Positions 12,466 to 24,400 are shown, numbered from the stretch's first letter. The stretch is DNA of 64,000 nucleotides from Delphinus delphis (GCF_949987515.2 NC_082690.1:101182400-101246399), one strand, 5' to 3'. The notes: generated by a model from the letters alone, not told the origin. Program-made: numbers and translations.

Positions 12466-14113
12466 TTAACATATGACAAAGGAGGCAAGACTATACAATG
12501 GAGGGAAGACAGTCTCTTCAATAAATGGTGCTGGGAAAACTGGACAGCTACATGTAAAAAAATGAAATTAGAACACTCTTTAATACCATACACAAAAATA
12601 ACCTCAAAATGGATTAAAGACCTAAATGTAAGACTGGACACTATAAAACTCTTAGAGGAAAACATAGGCAGAACACTCTCTGACATAAATTGCAGCAACA
12701 TCTTTTTCGATCCGTCTCCCAGAGTAACGGAAATAAAAACAAAAATAAACAAATTGGACATAATTAAACTCAAAAGCTTTTGCACAGCAAAGGAAACCAT
12801 AAACAAACCAAAAAGACAACCCACTGAATGGGAGAAAATATTTGCAAACGATGAGACTGACAAGGGATTAATCTCCAAAATTTACAAACAGCTCATGCAG
12901 CTTAATATCATAGAAACAAACAACCCAATCCAAAAATGGGCAGAAGACCTAAATAGACATTTCTCCAAAGACATACAGATGGCAAGGGGCACATGAAAAG
13001 ATGTTCAACATCGTTAATTATTAGAGAAATGTAAATCAAAACTATAATACGATATCACCTCACACCAGTCAGAATGGCCATCATCAAAAAATCTACAAAC
13101 AATAAATGCTGGAGAGAGTGTGGAGAAAAGGGAAGCCTCCTACACTGTTGGTGGGAATGTAAATTGGTACAGCCACTGTGGAGAACAGTATGGAGGTTCC
13201 TTAGAAAACTAAAAATAGAGTTACCTATTGTATGATCCTGCAATCCCACTCCTGGGCATATACCCAGAGAAAAACATGGTCCGAAAGGATACACACATAC
13301 CCCCAATATTCACTGCAGCACTGTTTACAATAGCCAAGACATGGAAGCAACCTAAATGTCCATAAACAGAGCAATAGATAAAGAAAATGTGATATATACA
13401 TATAGAATGGAATATTACTCAACCATTAAAACAGAATGAAATAGGGCTTCCCTGGTGGCGCAGTGGTTGGGAGTCCGCCTGCCGATGCAGGGCACACGGG
13501 TTCATGCCCTGGTCCGGGAAGATCCCACATGCCGCGGAGCGGCTGGGCCCGTGAGCCATGGCCGCTGAGCCTGCGCGTCCGGAGCCTGTGCTCCGCGACG
13601 GGAGAGGCCACAACAGTGAGAGGCCCGCGTACCGCAAAAAAAAAAAAAAAAAAAAAGAATGAAATAATGCCATTTGCAGCAACTTGGATGGACCTAGAGA
13701 TCATCATACTAAGTGAACTAAGTCAGAAAAGGCAAATATTATATGATATCACTTACATGTGGAATCCGAAGTACAATACAAGTGAACTTATTTACAAAAC
13801 AGAAACAGGCTCACCGACATGGAGAACAAATTTATGGTTACCAAAGGGGGAAGGGGAGAGAGGGATAAATTAGGAGTATGGGATTAACAGACACAAAACA
13901 GATATAAATTAGATAAACAACAAGGTCCTACTGCATAGCACAGGAAACTATATCCAGTATCTTGTAATAACCTATAATGGAAAAGAATCTGAAGAAGAAT
14001 TTACATATATATGTATTATATATAGTGGAATCACTTTGCTGTACATCTGAAACTAGCATAATATTTTGAATCAACTACACTTCAATAAAAATAAAGTAAA
14101 ATAAAGAAAACTT
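12466..14113 (+). mobile_element. L1 3' half, 5'-truncated, sense
   Basis: It holds ORF2 C-terminal sequence, open at 12562-12996 (reading [20 protein letters not shown] and [15 protein letters not shown]), then frameshifted remains and the 3' UTR, ending in an A-rich tail near 14113. A SINE sits inside at 13444. No target duplication was recognised. Confidence 0.85.
13444..13655 (+). mobile_element. CHR-type SINE nested in an L1
   Basis: TSD agaatgaaata (13433 and 13656), with a 22-base A tail. Younger than the host L1. Confidence 0.93.
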
Positions 14114-14682
14114 TTAAAGGGTTGCCTCCTGGCAGTAATGCCAGGGACTGGAGAAGGGGAGGGGGCAAGGGGGACAGAAAACTATTACTTTTCACTTTAA
14201 ATTCTTCTGTATCTTTTTTTTTTTAACTGTACAGCGTGGAATAGATTTATGTGCCTTCTTTCCCTCTCCCGTATTTCTCTTTATAGCATGACTGCACTAC
14301 CAATGAGACTTGCAGACCTCACATTTTTGGCTTTTGAGTTTAAAAACCACAGTCCAGATATAAAGAAAAACTATCTCTAGGAATCCAACCGCAGGCAGAA
14401 TCTATCTGCACTCACACATTTCCCATCCTGACTGATTAAAAATCCTCTGGTCAGCAGGGAAGAGGAGAAAGCTAGATCTAAGATCTTCTAAGAACAATCA
14501 CAGGACATGTTTACGTGGAGGTCCTAAAAACTGCCTCATGACCTGTTTCTCAACAAATTCATCTCCTGGAGTCAGGGGTACTCGAACTCCTAAATGAGTT
14601 CGGGAATCTCAGAATAGAGAGGTTTGAGTCCCATTTCCTGTATGAAGGTCCTGGGGGGAGGGGGGGCAGCAAGCCCCAAGAC

Positions 14683-14889
14683 GTTTTTGTGTTTTGTTTT
14701 GTTTTTATTGGCTGCGCCAGTTCTCAGTTGTGGCACACAGGGTCTCATTGCTGCGTGTGGAATCTTCATTGCGGCATGCAGGATCTTTAGTTGTGGCATG
14801 CGGGACCTAGTTCCCGGAGCAGGGATCGAACCCAGGCTCCCTGCATTGGGAGCACAGAGTCTTAGCCACTGGACCACTAGGGAAGTCCC
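14683..14889 (-). mobile_element. tRNA-derived SINE (older subfamily)
   Basis: Ends ccactagggaagtc. TSD ccccaagac at 14674 and 14890. Confidence 0.88.
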
Positions 14890-14898
14890 CCCCAAGAC

Positions 14899-16333
14899 TT
14901 CTGCACACCCTAGAAGGGCTGGAGGGAGCTCACCGATTCCCACTCTGCCCCAGTGGGACCTGTGGGAAAGCCTTTTCCCCACGTGGCTGAGAGTGGTGGA
15001 GCTGGGGAGTTGCTACCCAGTGACCCTGGGAGGACCTAAAGCCATAGACAAGAGGATGAAACAGACACACTCTGGCCACTACGGCCAAAGACCAGGGGGG
15101 AGTTGGGTTGTCCGCAGAGTGGCTGAGGTTAGAAGAGATGAAGGTTGTAAAGCAGTGCGCTGGTGGCGCCTCCTCGTGAACCTTCAGGAAATGTTAGTTG
15201 TTCCTTCCGTTTCTTCTTCTCTTCCTCCTTCCCTCCCTCTCCTTCAATCCCTTCCTCTGTCCAGCTAACTCGCCCCACCCTGCCCCGCCCACTTCCTCCT
15301 GCTCTGGTCCCACCTCCTCACTCTGCCCCTGGGAGCCCTCCCACTTCCTCTCCTCCTAGAAAACCAAGAGCCACTGTGTTTAGAATCACCTCCTTGGAGC
15401 TCTAGGCAACCTCTGACTTCAAATGGTGTTATCAGTCACACAGATTGGTCATCCCTCCCTTCCAAATCCTACTAAAATGATAACAGACGATGTTAAAAGG
15501 TATATTAGCCACAAGGACAGGGAGAAATGGAGAGAAGGCCCTGGCAGGTAAAAGAGGTCACTTTGGAAGATGGAAAGCAAACGGCAGATGAAAGGAAGTT
15601 ACAATCTACCTAGAGGTGAATCAATTTACTCAGGTGAAGCCCTGAGAAGCTCCGTACTTGGAGCACAGGAATTACCAAAGGTGGGGAGACAGGGGTGACA
15701 GTAGCTTCAGGTTGTCTACTTAGTATCCTGTCACCCTTCTTTCCTTCCCAGAGAACTTGGTTTTATTCAGGGATACAGGTGCCCTGTTAAAAATAAAAAC
15801 TCCTTTTTGAATTAAATAAAGGCCATCTGAAAACAAACAAACAAAAAAAACTCCACCCTGAGACTCTTGCCACTAGGGGCAGCCATGGGACCCATTTCTG
15901 GCCAATGAAAAGTCCACTTGGGGACTTCTAAGGATGCTTTCTTGAATTAAGGGGACAAACCTAGTAGGCATGAGCTTTCCCCTTTGCCCTTCCCCATTCC
16001 TCCTGCCCAGTAGTGATCAAAGTGCCCAGAAGGATGCCAGAAACAGGAAAGTCACATGCTGAGAACGGCAGAAAATGGGGTGCACCGCCGCTGCACCAGC
16101 CTGGATCACTCACACTAGATTTCGTGTTATACTCTTTTTAAAAATCAACACTTACCTTGCTAAACCGCTTGGTCAGGTTTTGTTGGGGGCCTTTGAACCC
16201 AATCCGTAACCCAAGCAATTGTTGTTGGTTGAACATTATATATCGAGTTAAACAGCTACATCGCTTCTCTGATCCCACAGTCAGACAAAAAGCCCCTTCC
16301 TCCCCCTCCTCAGAGGCCAGAAGTTTAGTCTTT
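14899..16333. other. Intergenic, no gene seen
   Basis: C/T-rich at 15.19-15.36 kb. The open frames there follow composition. Confidence 0.5.
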
Positions 16334-16350
16334 AAAGAATGAGTGTAGGG
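16334..16350. repeat. 5' target-site duplication of the TOB1 retrocopy
   Basis: aaagaatgagtgtaggg here matches aaagaatgagtataggg at 18988-19004, with one mismatch in 17. Confidence 0.85.
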
Positions 16351-16944
16351 GAGAAGGAGGAAAGCCCCGGCGCGGCGCGGAGTGGGCGCTCTACGCGGAC
16401 GCTCGGCCGGGCACCGGGCTGTGCGGAGAAGTGAGCGCGCTCCCCTGACCCCGTCCTCGCCACCCCAAGCCAGAAGGGGCGAGCGCCGCCTGGCGGCGTC
16501 GGCGCGCCCTCGGCCCGGCCGGCTCACCGCCGCCTACCCTCCCGTGCCCCTGCCCAGCTGCCGGGTCTGTGGTGGAAGCAGCCCCCTCCCAGGAGACGTG
16601 TCAACAGTTTTGGTGAAGAGCTTGTAAGATTTCTTAAGAAGAAATATGAAGGGCACTGGAATCCTGAAAAGCCATACGAAGGATCAGGGTTTGGATGTAT
16701 ACACGCAGGGGAGAAAGTGGACCCAGTGATTGAACAAGCCTCCAAAGAGAGTGGTTTGGGCACTGATGGTGTTCGTGGCAATCTGCCGTAGGATCCTAGT
16801 GTTTGGATCGACCCATTTTAGGTTTCCTACCAAACTGGTGAAAAGGGACCAGTGAAGGTGTTTTATGTGGATGATAATAATGAAAATGGATGTGAGTTGG
16901 AAAAGGAGCTCAAAAACAGCTTTAACCCAGAGGTCCCGGTTTTT

Positions 16945-17155
16945 TGTTGTTGTTGTTGTTTTTGCGGTACGCGGGCCTCTCACTGTTGTGGCCTCTCCCG
17001 TTGCGGAGCACAGGCTCCGGACGCGCAGGCTCAGCGGCCATGGCTCACGGGCCCAGCCGCTCCGCGGCATGTGGGATCTTCCTGGACCGGGGCACGAACC
17101 CGTGTCCCCTGCATCAGCAGGCGGCCTCTCAACCGCTGCGCCACCAGGGAAGCCC
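16945..17155 (-). mobile_element. CHR-type SINE in the TOB1 retrocopy
   Basis: TSD aggtcccggttttt at 16931 and 17156. It splits the TOB1-derived frame, yet remains open in that frame. Confidence 0.95.
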
Positions 17156-18068
17156 AGGTCCCGGTTTTTATGCCCACAAGTGACCCAGCCTCATCAGCGT
17201 CCAGCTCTCCATCTCCTCCCTTTGGTCACTCTGCTGCTGTAAGCCCTCCCTTCATGCCCCGGTCCACTCAGCCTTTAACCTTTACCACTGCCACTTTTGC
17301 TGCCACCAAGTTCGGCTCTACCAAAATGAAGAATAGTGGCCGAAGCAACAAGGTTGCACGTACTTCCCCTATCAACCTCGGCTTGAACGTGAATGACCTC
17401 TTGAAGCAGAAAGCCATCTCTTCCTCAGTGCACTCTCGGCATGGGCTGGGCCTGGGTAGCCAGCAGAAGCCACGGCCACAGCAACAGCCATCCCAGCCAC
17501 CGCCGTCACCACCACCGCAGCAGCAGCAACAGCAGAAAACCTCCGCTCTTTCTCCTAACGCCAAGAAACTTATTTTTCCTAATATAAAGGCTCAAGGTAG
17601 TAGTACCAATAGAATGTTCCCAGGTGACAGCGCCCTTAACCTCAGTCCTCTCCAGAACAGTAATGCCTTTGATGTGTTTGTGGCCTATGGAGGCCTCCAC
17701 GAGAAGTCTTTTGTAGATGGCTTGAATTTTAGCTTAAATAACATGCAGTATTCTAACCAGCCATTCCAGCCTGTTATGGCTAACTAAAAAAAAGAAAAGA
17801 TGTATCGTACAAGTTAAAATGCTCAGGCCCAAGGGGGATTTTTTTTTTTATAACCTCCTTGAGATTTTTTTTTTTAAGCTTATAGTAAGGATACATTCAA
17901 TCTTGGTTACAAAAATAAAACATGCATCATTTTTCATTGCGAACCAAGCACAAAGTTATTTTATACTGACTGTATATTTTAAAGTATACTCTCAGATATA
18001 GCCTCTTATAGTATTTAAGATATAGCAAAGACATGGCTGATTTTTTTCTTTTATAAAATATTGGCACT

Positions 18069-18282
18069 GGGCTTCCCTGGTGGCGCAGTGGTTGAGAGTC
18101 CGCCTGCCGATGCAGGGGACGCGGGTTCGTGCCCCGGTCCGGGAGGATCCCACGTGCCGCGGAGCGTCTGGGCCCGTGAGCCATGGCCGCTGAGCCTGCG
18201 CGTCCGGAGCCTGTGCTCTGCAACGGGAGAGGCCACAACAGTGAGAGGCCCGTGTGCCACAAAAAAAAGAAAAAAAAAAAAA
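18069..18282 (+). mobile_element. CHR-type SINE in the TOB1 3' UTR copy
   Basis: TSD attggcact at 18060 and 18283. Confidence 0.94.
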
Positions 18283-18410
18283 ATTGGCACTAATAAGTGG
18301 GTTTATTGGTCTCTTCTAATTGTATAATTTAATTTAGTACAAAGTTTGTAAAATATCAAAGGTTATATATATATTGTTTCTACGACATGGTATTGCATTT
18401 ATATCTTTTT

Positions 18411-18619
18411 TTTTTTTTTTTTTTTTGCGGTACGCGGGCCTCTCACTGTTGCGGCCTCTCCCGTTGCGGAGCACAGGCTCCGGACGCACAGGCTCAGCGG
18501 CCATGGCTCATGGGCCCAGCCGCTCCGCGGCATGTGGGATCTTCCCAGATTGGGGCACGAACCCGTGTCCCCTGCACAGGCAGGCGGACTCTCAACCACT
18601 GCGCCACCAGGGAAGCCCC
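18411..18619 (-). mobile_element. CHR-type SINE in the TOB1 3' UTR copy
   Basis: TSD tgcatttatatcttttt at 18394 and 18620. Confidence 0.94.
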
Positions 18620-18987
18620 TGCATTTATATCTTTTTACTACAGGGATCTGTGACAGCAGCACCTTCATGTTGTATTTTTTTTTACTGAAATTGTAAAATA
18701 CCCATTTTAAAGACATCAACTATTCTAAATTGTGTACAGGATATTCCTTTAGTGGTGGAATTAAAATGTACGAATATTTGCTTTTTGAAAAAATGTATTT
18801 TCTGTTAAAGGTTTAAAGATTTTTGCTATATATTGTGGAAGAAAATGTAATCATAAATATTAATTTTGTACCTATATTGTGCAATACTTCAAAATAACGG
18901 TATAAAAATACTTTGAGTCAGGGTCTTACATGTTAAGAGGGACTGAAATAGTTCATATTATGTATTAAAATTCTTTAAAATTAAAAA

Positions 18988-19004
18988 AAAAGAATGAGTA
19001 TAGG
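18988..19004. repeat. 3' target-site duplication of the TOB1 retrocopy
   Basis: It follows the A tail directly and merges into the first G residues of the L1 5' UTR. Confidence 0.85.
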
Positions 19005-19950
19005 GGGTGGAGTCAAGATGGCGGACTAGGAGGACGCAGAATTCACGTCTCTGCACAACTAGGGCACCTACCAGGCACTGGTGGGGGGCCACGGACACCT
19101 AAGGGGACGGGAGGAACCCCCAGCGACTGGGTAGGACGTGGGGTGTGGGGGGGAGTGAGGGGGGAGGCGAAGTGGAGGCAGGACGGGACCAGCACCCATG
19201 AAGGGCGGCTGGGGGAGGGGAGGAGTTTCTGCACCCAGGGGGACCCACCCACGGTTAGGGGTCCAGAGGTGACAGGGGAGAACCTGGGGGAGACCAAGAG
19301 GGGGTGGCGCAGAGGACAGGAAGAGAACATGGCAGTGCTTTCCCTGTCCACTTAGGCACCGGGGAGCTCTTGGGCTCCTGGGCCTAATCCTCTGACCTCG
19401 GAGCCTCCCTCCTACAGTGCAGAGCCCAAGCCCCGCCCCTACACACCCACCCAGGGCTCCACCTCTACACTCAGACACCTCTTCTGAGACTCCCTCCAAC
19501 CGCTGGGCAAAACCCCACCCACACACCCTCACCCAGGGCTTACCTCCAACTCCGGAACTCCACACTCCACAGGTGCTGCCTCTCCCCTTCCACGCTGGTC
19601 CTAAGCAGAGGCCCCGCCCCACACTTGAACGCTGCCCGCGCTAAGCCCCGCCCCCAAGGCCTTCGGCTACATGGGTCCTGAGCCTAGGCCCCGCCCTATG
19701 TTCAAACGTCACCCTACGTAGGCCCTGCCCCACCCTAAACCCCACCCCTACCTAAGTTCCACCCCCCCAAACTCCTCCCCCCATAGCCAAGGCCTTTTTT
19801 TTTTCTTTTTTCTTCTTTTAGGTTGGGGTTTTGTTTTACCTTGTTGTTGCTGATTCATTTATATATATATTTTCTAATCTTTTATTTTTCTAATTTTATT
19901 TTATTCTTTATACTTTGTTATTGTTCTGCTCCTTTTGGCTTGTTCTCCCC
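19003..19950 (+). mobile_element. Isolated L1 5' UTR (promoter end), body missing
   Basis: It starts gggggtggagtcaagatggc. The caagatggcg motif at 19014-19023 sits 12 bases in, the position of the YY1 site that sets transcription start in mammalian L1 elements. A GC-rich region with many G and C runs follows to about 19.79 kb, then a T-rich stretch. No ORF1 or ORF2 follows, because the element stops at a SINE at 19951. The promoter-like end may still hold activity, but nothing in the sequence shows this. Confidence 0.75.
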
Positions 19951-20153
19951 CTTTTTTTTTTTTTGGCGGTACGTGGGCCTCTCACTGTCGTGGCCTCTCC
20001 CATTGCGGAGCACAGGCTCCGGACGTGCAGGCTCAGCGGCCATGGCTCACGGGCCCAGCCGCTCCACGGCATGTGGGATCTTCCCGGACGGGGGCACGAA
20101 CCCGTGTCCCCTGCATCGGCAGGCGGACTCTCAACCACTGAGCCACCAGGGAA
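19951..20153 (-). mobile_element. CHR-type SINE without target duplication
   Basis: Complete head and tail, but the left flank (gcttgttctccccc) and right flank (tgtcccagtataa) do not match. The L1 5' UTR ends here. Confidence 0.88.
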
Positions 20154-21158
20154 GCTCTGTCCCAGTATAATTTTTTAGAGTGCTTCATTTTGTTAGCAAA
20201 CAAAACTTGGGTCCACTCATCCACTTGCAGTAAAGCCAATCTACTGACACTGGGTTGTGGTGAAGGAGAGTGTAAGGTTTATTGCAGGGCGCCAAGCAAG
20301 GAGTCCAGGCAGCTAACACTCAAAAGGCCTGAACTATCCAATGGCTTTCAGAGAAAGGTTTTTAAAGACTGGATGAGGGAAAGGGTTGCAGGGTACACAA
20401 TCGGCTCGTGGACGTTCTTCTGATTGGTTGGTGGTGAGGCAATCAGGAGTCAACATCATCAACCTTCTGGTTCCAACCAGTCTGGGGTCCACATGTTCAT
20501 GGTCAGCATACAGTTAACTTCTTCCACCTGGTGGGGGTTTCAGTATCTGCAAAACAGCTCAAAGGACATGGCTCAGAATATTATCTTAGCCCTTGAGGAG
20601 GAACTAAAGGTCCTTGACTTTGTTTAATGGTTAAACTATTATTTTTTTGTCTTGCTTGAATGTTTTCTTTTGTTTCTGCATTTTCACACTTTGATTGAAT
20701 CTATTCTTTGGAACTCAGGAAGACCTAGGAATCTAAAGTTTTTATGAAAACAAAAGGCAGGCACAGGACATGGGGGGATCTGTCCTGGGAAGGCCTCATA
20801 GGGTCCTGCTCGGTTACACTTTTACCCTCAAGTGTGCTGGTTTGGACAACAAATTATACAGCCCCTCCTTCTCCATGCCTTTGCCCAAGCTGAATTTCCC
20901 ACCTGAAATGCCCTCTGTTTCCGTTTTCTCTTCCAATTCAAATCCTTTATTTCCTTTGTACCAAATTCAAGATTGTCTGTGCCAAACCACTGCTCACAAG
21001 TTCCTTTCCTTTCTCTGAAATCCTCTAATACCCAAATAATTTATGCCACAAAATCTTTGACTGTGTTGCTTTTTTTTTGCCCCAGTAGTTTTCATTCATT
21101 GGATAATGGATATTTGTCATTTGCAGCTACCCAATCTTTTCAAGATTCCCCCTACATT
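20154..21158. other. Probable old interspersed repeat then unique DNA
   Basis: 20.2-20.65 kb (gtttattgcagggcgccaag; gattggttggtggtgaggc; ggtgggggtttcagtatctg) reads like a repeat seen in other cetartiodactyl DNA, but I cannot name it. Nothing is recognised after that. Confidence 0.4.
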
Positions 21159-21162
21159 TTGG

Positions 21163-21166
<4 letters not shown>

Positions 21167-21193
<27 letters not shown>

Positions 21194-21385
21194 GTGGTAC
21201 GTAGGCCTCTCACTGTTGTGGCCTCTTCCGTTGCGGAGCACAGGCTCCGGACGCACAGGCTCAGCGGCCACAGCTCACAGGCCCAGCCGCTCCGCGGCAT
21301 GTGGGATCTTCCCGGAGCAGGGCACAAACCCGTGTCCCCTGCATCGGCAGGCGGGCTTTCAACCACCGCGCCACCGGGGAAGCCC
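21167..21385 (-). mobile_element. CHR-type SINE
   Basis: Long T stretch (A tail on the minus strand). TSD ttggcaat at 21159 and 21386. Confidence 0.92.
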
Positions 21386-21929
21386 TTGGCAATATTTTTA
21401 TATGAAGCATGCCCTTCCCACGGTAGAAACTCCAAACTGGGCATTCCTAGACTTCCTTGCAGCTAAGGTGGGGGCCCATGACCTGGGTTCCACCAACCAG
21501 ATGCATCCACGTGAGTTGTGGCTTCACAAATGAGCAGGGTGAAGAAGTGACGGGGGGCATGTGCTCCTGCTAGCCAAGTAGCCAAGGTCCCTGGTGGCCA
21601 GGGGAAGCAGAGCTGGAGAGACAGGTGTCCAGTCCCAAGGGAAGGTGGCTAATGAGGGTGCCTAGCAAGTTGGTGAAGGTATGTTCTCTGGAGCCTAGAG
21701 TAAGCCCCATCGCGTGGTTGGTTATTTTTCCCATCTGCGTGGATGTAGAGCATCCCAGAGGTTCTCAATATTCTCTAATAAGTCCTTTTGCACCTTTGTA
21801 TTGGAAAAACCTACAAGTCTTTGCTCTGTATGTCTCCTTCTGTCCTTTGCTCCTGTATGTCTCCTTTGCTCTCATACTATTACCACTTTCACAATACTTC
21901 TATACCAGATGTGTGTGTGGAGGGATGGC

Positions 21930-22653
21930 CCCTGCCCCAAGCCACTCTCCACAACACCAGCTGAGTGTCCTGCAATTTAACTCAGTTCTGACACTATGCC
22001 ACAGGTTAAGGGCTCAGTCCCACGAGACTGCTCCCACCCCACTTCCAATGCCAATCGCAGGTGTAGGACCCCAGGTTACCCACAACTTCTGTCAAACATG
22101 GGGACAAATCAGGGGTTCCCATGATCCACACACCCTCCCCCCACCCCCGCCACCATAAGGTTCAATTACTTTGCTAGAGTGGCTCATAGAACTCAGGGAA
22201 ATGTATTTACCAGTTTATTAAAGGATACGATAAAGGATATAGATGAAGAGACAGATGAAGAGTACATAGGGCGAGGTCTGGGGGGTGGGGCGGGGTCCGG
22301 AGTGCAGGAGATCGTGTCCTTGTGGAGTTGGGGTGCGCCACCCTCCCAGTACGTGGATGTGTTCACCAACTTGAAAGCTCACTGAACCCCATACTATTGG
22401 GATTTTATGGAGGCTTCCTCTTGTAGGCGTGATCAATTATTAACTCCACTTCCAGCCCCTCTCCCCTCTCTGGAGGATGATGGATGGGGCTGAAAATTCC
22501 ACACTTCAAATCACGGCTTGGTCTTTCTGGTGAGCAGCCCCCATCCAGGGTTCACCCAGGAGCCCACCTAGAGTCACCTCATTAGAACAAAAGACGTTCC
22601 TAGTGTTCTTATCACTTAGGGATTTACAAGGGTTTTAGGAGCTCTGTGTCAGG

Positions 22654-22655
<2 letters not shown>
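21930..22655 (+). mobile_element. Ancient LTR-like repeat, copy A
   Basis: It resembles an old mammalian LTR-type repeat (agagtggctcatagaactc, a GC-rich middle, then gttttaggagctctg). A related copy lies at 32040-32430. The family name is not certain. Confidence 0.45.

Positions 22656-22717
<62 letters not shown>
22655..22717. repeat. Compound (AC)n(AT)n microsatellite
   Basis: About 18 AC units followed by about 13 AT units. Confidence 0.92.
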
Positions 22718-22722
<5 letters not shown>

Positions 22723-24080
22723 TTATTTCACAAGCCCCATCTAGCCAGATGGGTACCAATATATGCAACCAGAAACTCTGACTAATACAATCTGTCCGGT
22801 GTCTACAGCTAGTTGATAATCTCCCTACAGTCACCTTGGATTTTTGAGAGCTTTCATATTCCTCTAAGCACCTCCCAGCACAGACAATGCTACATCAGTT
22901 TGTGCCCAGTGGAATTAGGGAAACATATTCAGGGGAGAGTGTGTGGTTGTGAAGCCTACAGTGTGGTGTTGTGGCTCCTTGCCAGGCACAGGGACAAACA
23001 GTGAACAAAACAGTCCAAAGACAGATGCCCACCGGACCCCAGATGAATTCCAATGAGGCACTAAAGCTTTTGGCTGGCTGCCTGTGTGCTTTCTCCACTT
23101 CTCCCAAAATGGGTGCTAAGCAGGGTCCCTTATTGTCCCTAGAGAAACAGTTTAGTGGCCTGTCATCTTGAGAATTTACCCAGCCTGCCTTGCAGAGTTG
23201 CCTAATTCCAGGAAGCATTGTGTAGCTTACTTGGTTTCTTAAAGGGCCTCACATTTTAGAAGCTTATTTATTTGCACTTTCCTTTCTGGATTTAGAAATT
23301 TGCATGCTATGTGCTTATTATGCAGGGAAACATTTCAAAGGGACTGATGACTGGAATCCTGTCCAAGGCAGTAACAGAGCGATCGACTCCATTCAAAATC
23401 TGTGGCTCTCCAAAACTGTTTTAGAAACAATTCTCATATTTTTTGTGAACTTTTGGTAGGAGGAAAGTCATAATTCATCAATACTCTTGAAACATAACTT
23501 ATTTCCTGCTCCACCTCCAATATGTATCATGCATAACCTTTGACCTAAAAAATCTACTTTATGGATTTTTCTTAGAGGATTAATCAAAAAATGCAAATAA
23601 GGACTTATGTATTAAAATGTTCCCTGAAGTATTATTTCTAGTAGTACAACATTTAATAGCATGGAAATGCTCACAAATAATGCTACCTGGGGTGAAAAAG
23701 TAAGAAATAGAGCATCTTAATAGTGAAAGGGAGAAATATACCAAAAAATTTAACTGAGTATCTCCAAGTGGCAGAATTATAGCCATTTTTATTTTGTCCT
23801 TTATACTTTGCCATGCTTTGTCTATAACAAATACACCCCTTACCTGAAAATGTATTTTTCAGCTGAAAATGTATCCAGCTTAGACTTCTTAGGGTTGATT
23901 AATCTAGAGAAGTTTCTTTCCTTATATAAGTATGTTCTCTTATTCAGATGTTGAGCTTTGAATTACAATTACTATCCATCAGTATCCTCAGGACCCCCAA
24001 ACCTCAGCCCAACCCCTGTCCGATGCTGAAGCCCCCCCATCTGAATGAAGTTGGTCCATTTTTTATTTAATAAGCATTTT
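22718..24080. other. Intergenic, no gene or clear repeat
   Basis: No coding signal on either strand. Confidence 0.5.
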
Positions 24081-24082
24081 GA

Positions 24083-24400
24083 GGGCTTCCTTGGTGGCGC
24101 AGTGGTTAAGAATACGGCTGCCAATGCAGGGGACACGGGTTAGCCCTGTTCCCGGAAGATCCCACAGGCCGCGGAGCAACTGAGCCCGTGCGCCACAACT
24201 ACTGAGCCTGCGCTCTAGAGCCCGCGAGCCACAGCTACTGAAGCTTGTGGACCAAGAGCCTGTGCTCCACAACAAGAGAAGCTACCGCAATGAGAAGCCC
24301 GCACGTTGCAACGAAGAGTAGCCCGCGCTCGCTGCAACTAGAGAAAGCCCATGCACAGCAACGAAGACCCAACACAGCCAAAAATAAAAAAATAAATTAA
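24083..24400 (+). mobile_element. Long CHR-1-like SINE, older
   Basis: The B-box region is altered (gggttagccctg lacks bases), and the copy is diverged. No clear TSD. Confidence 0.85.

Larger units (their letters stand above)
16351..18987 (+). pseudogene. TOB1: Processed TOB1 retrocopy, disrupted
   Basis: The segment matches the TOB1 mRNA without introns. A GC-rich stretch (about 16351-16580) looks like the 5' UTR. BTG/Tob-domain sequence begins at the RRRVN region (about residue 21 of TOB1) and runs to 16930. The C-terminal half with its Q/P-rich tract, ending in FQPVMAN, is at 17170-17787. A long 3' UTR ends in an A-rich tail at about 18980. In-frame TAG codons at 16789 and 16819 and the loss of the first 20 codons disable the BTG/Tob domain. 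Three CHR SINEs (16945, 18069, 18411) are inserted. A near-perfect duplication (aaagaatgagtgta / aaagaatgagtata at 16334 and 18988) brackets the copy, as expected for L1-driven retroposition. TOB1 itself is an antiproliferative adaptor of the CCR4-NOT deadenylase; this copy is not expected to make it. Confidence 0.93.

Noticed and set aside
12423..12878. 151-codon minus frame with hydrophobic segments
   Set aside because: It is the antisense shadow of L1 ORF2.
14624..15268. 214-codon plus frame
   Set aside because: Its first third is a reverse SINE and the rest is C/T-rich DNA.
19068..19622. 184-codon minus frame
   Set aside because: It lies antisense in the GC-rich L1 5' UTR and is best explained by composition.
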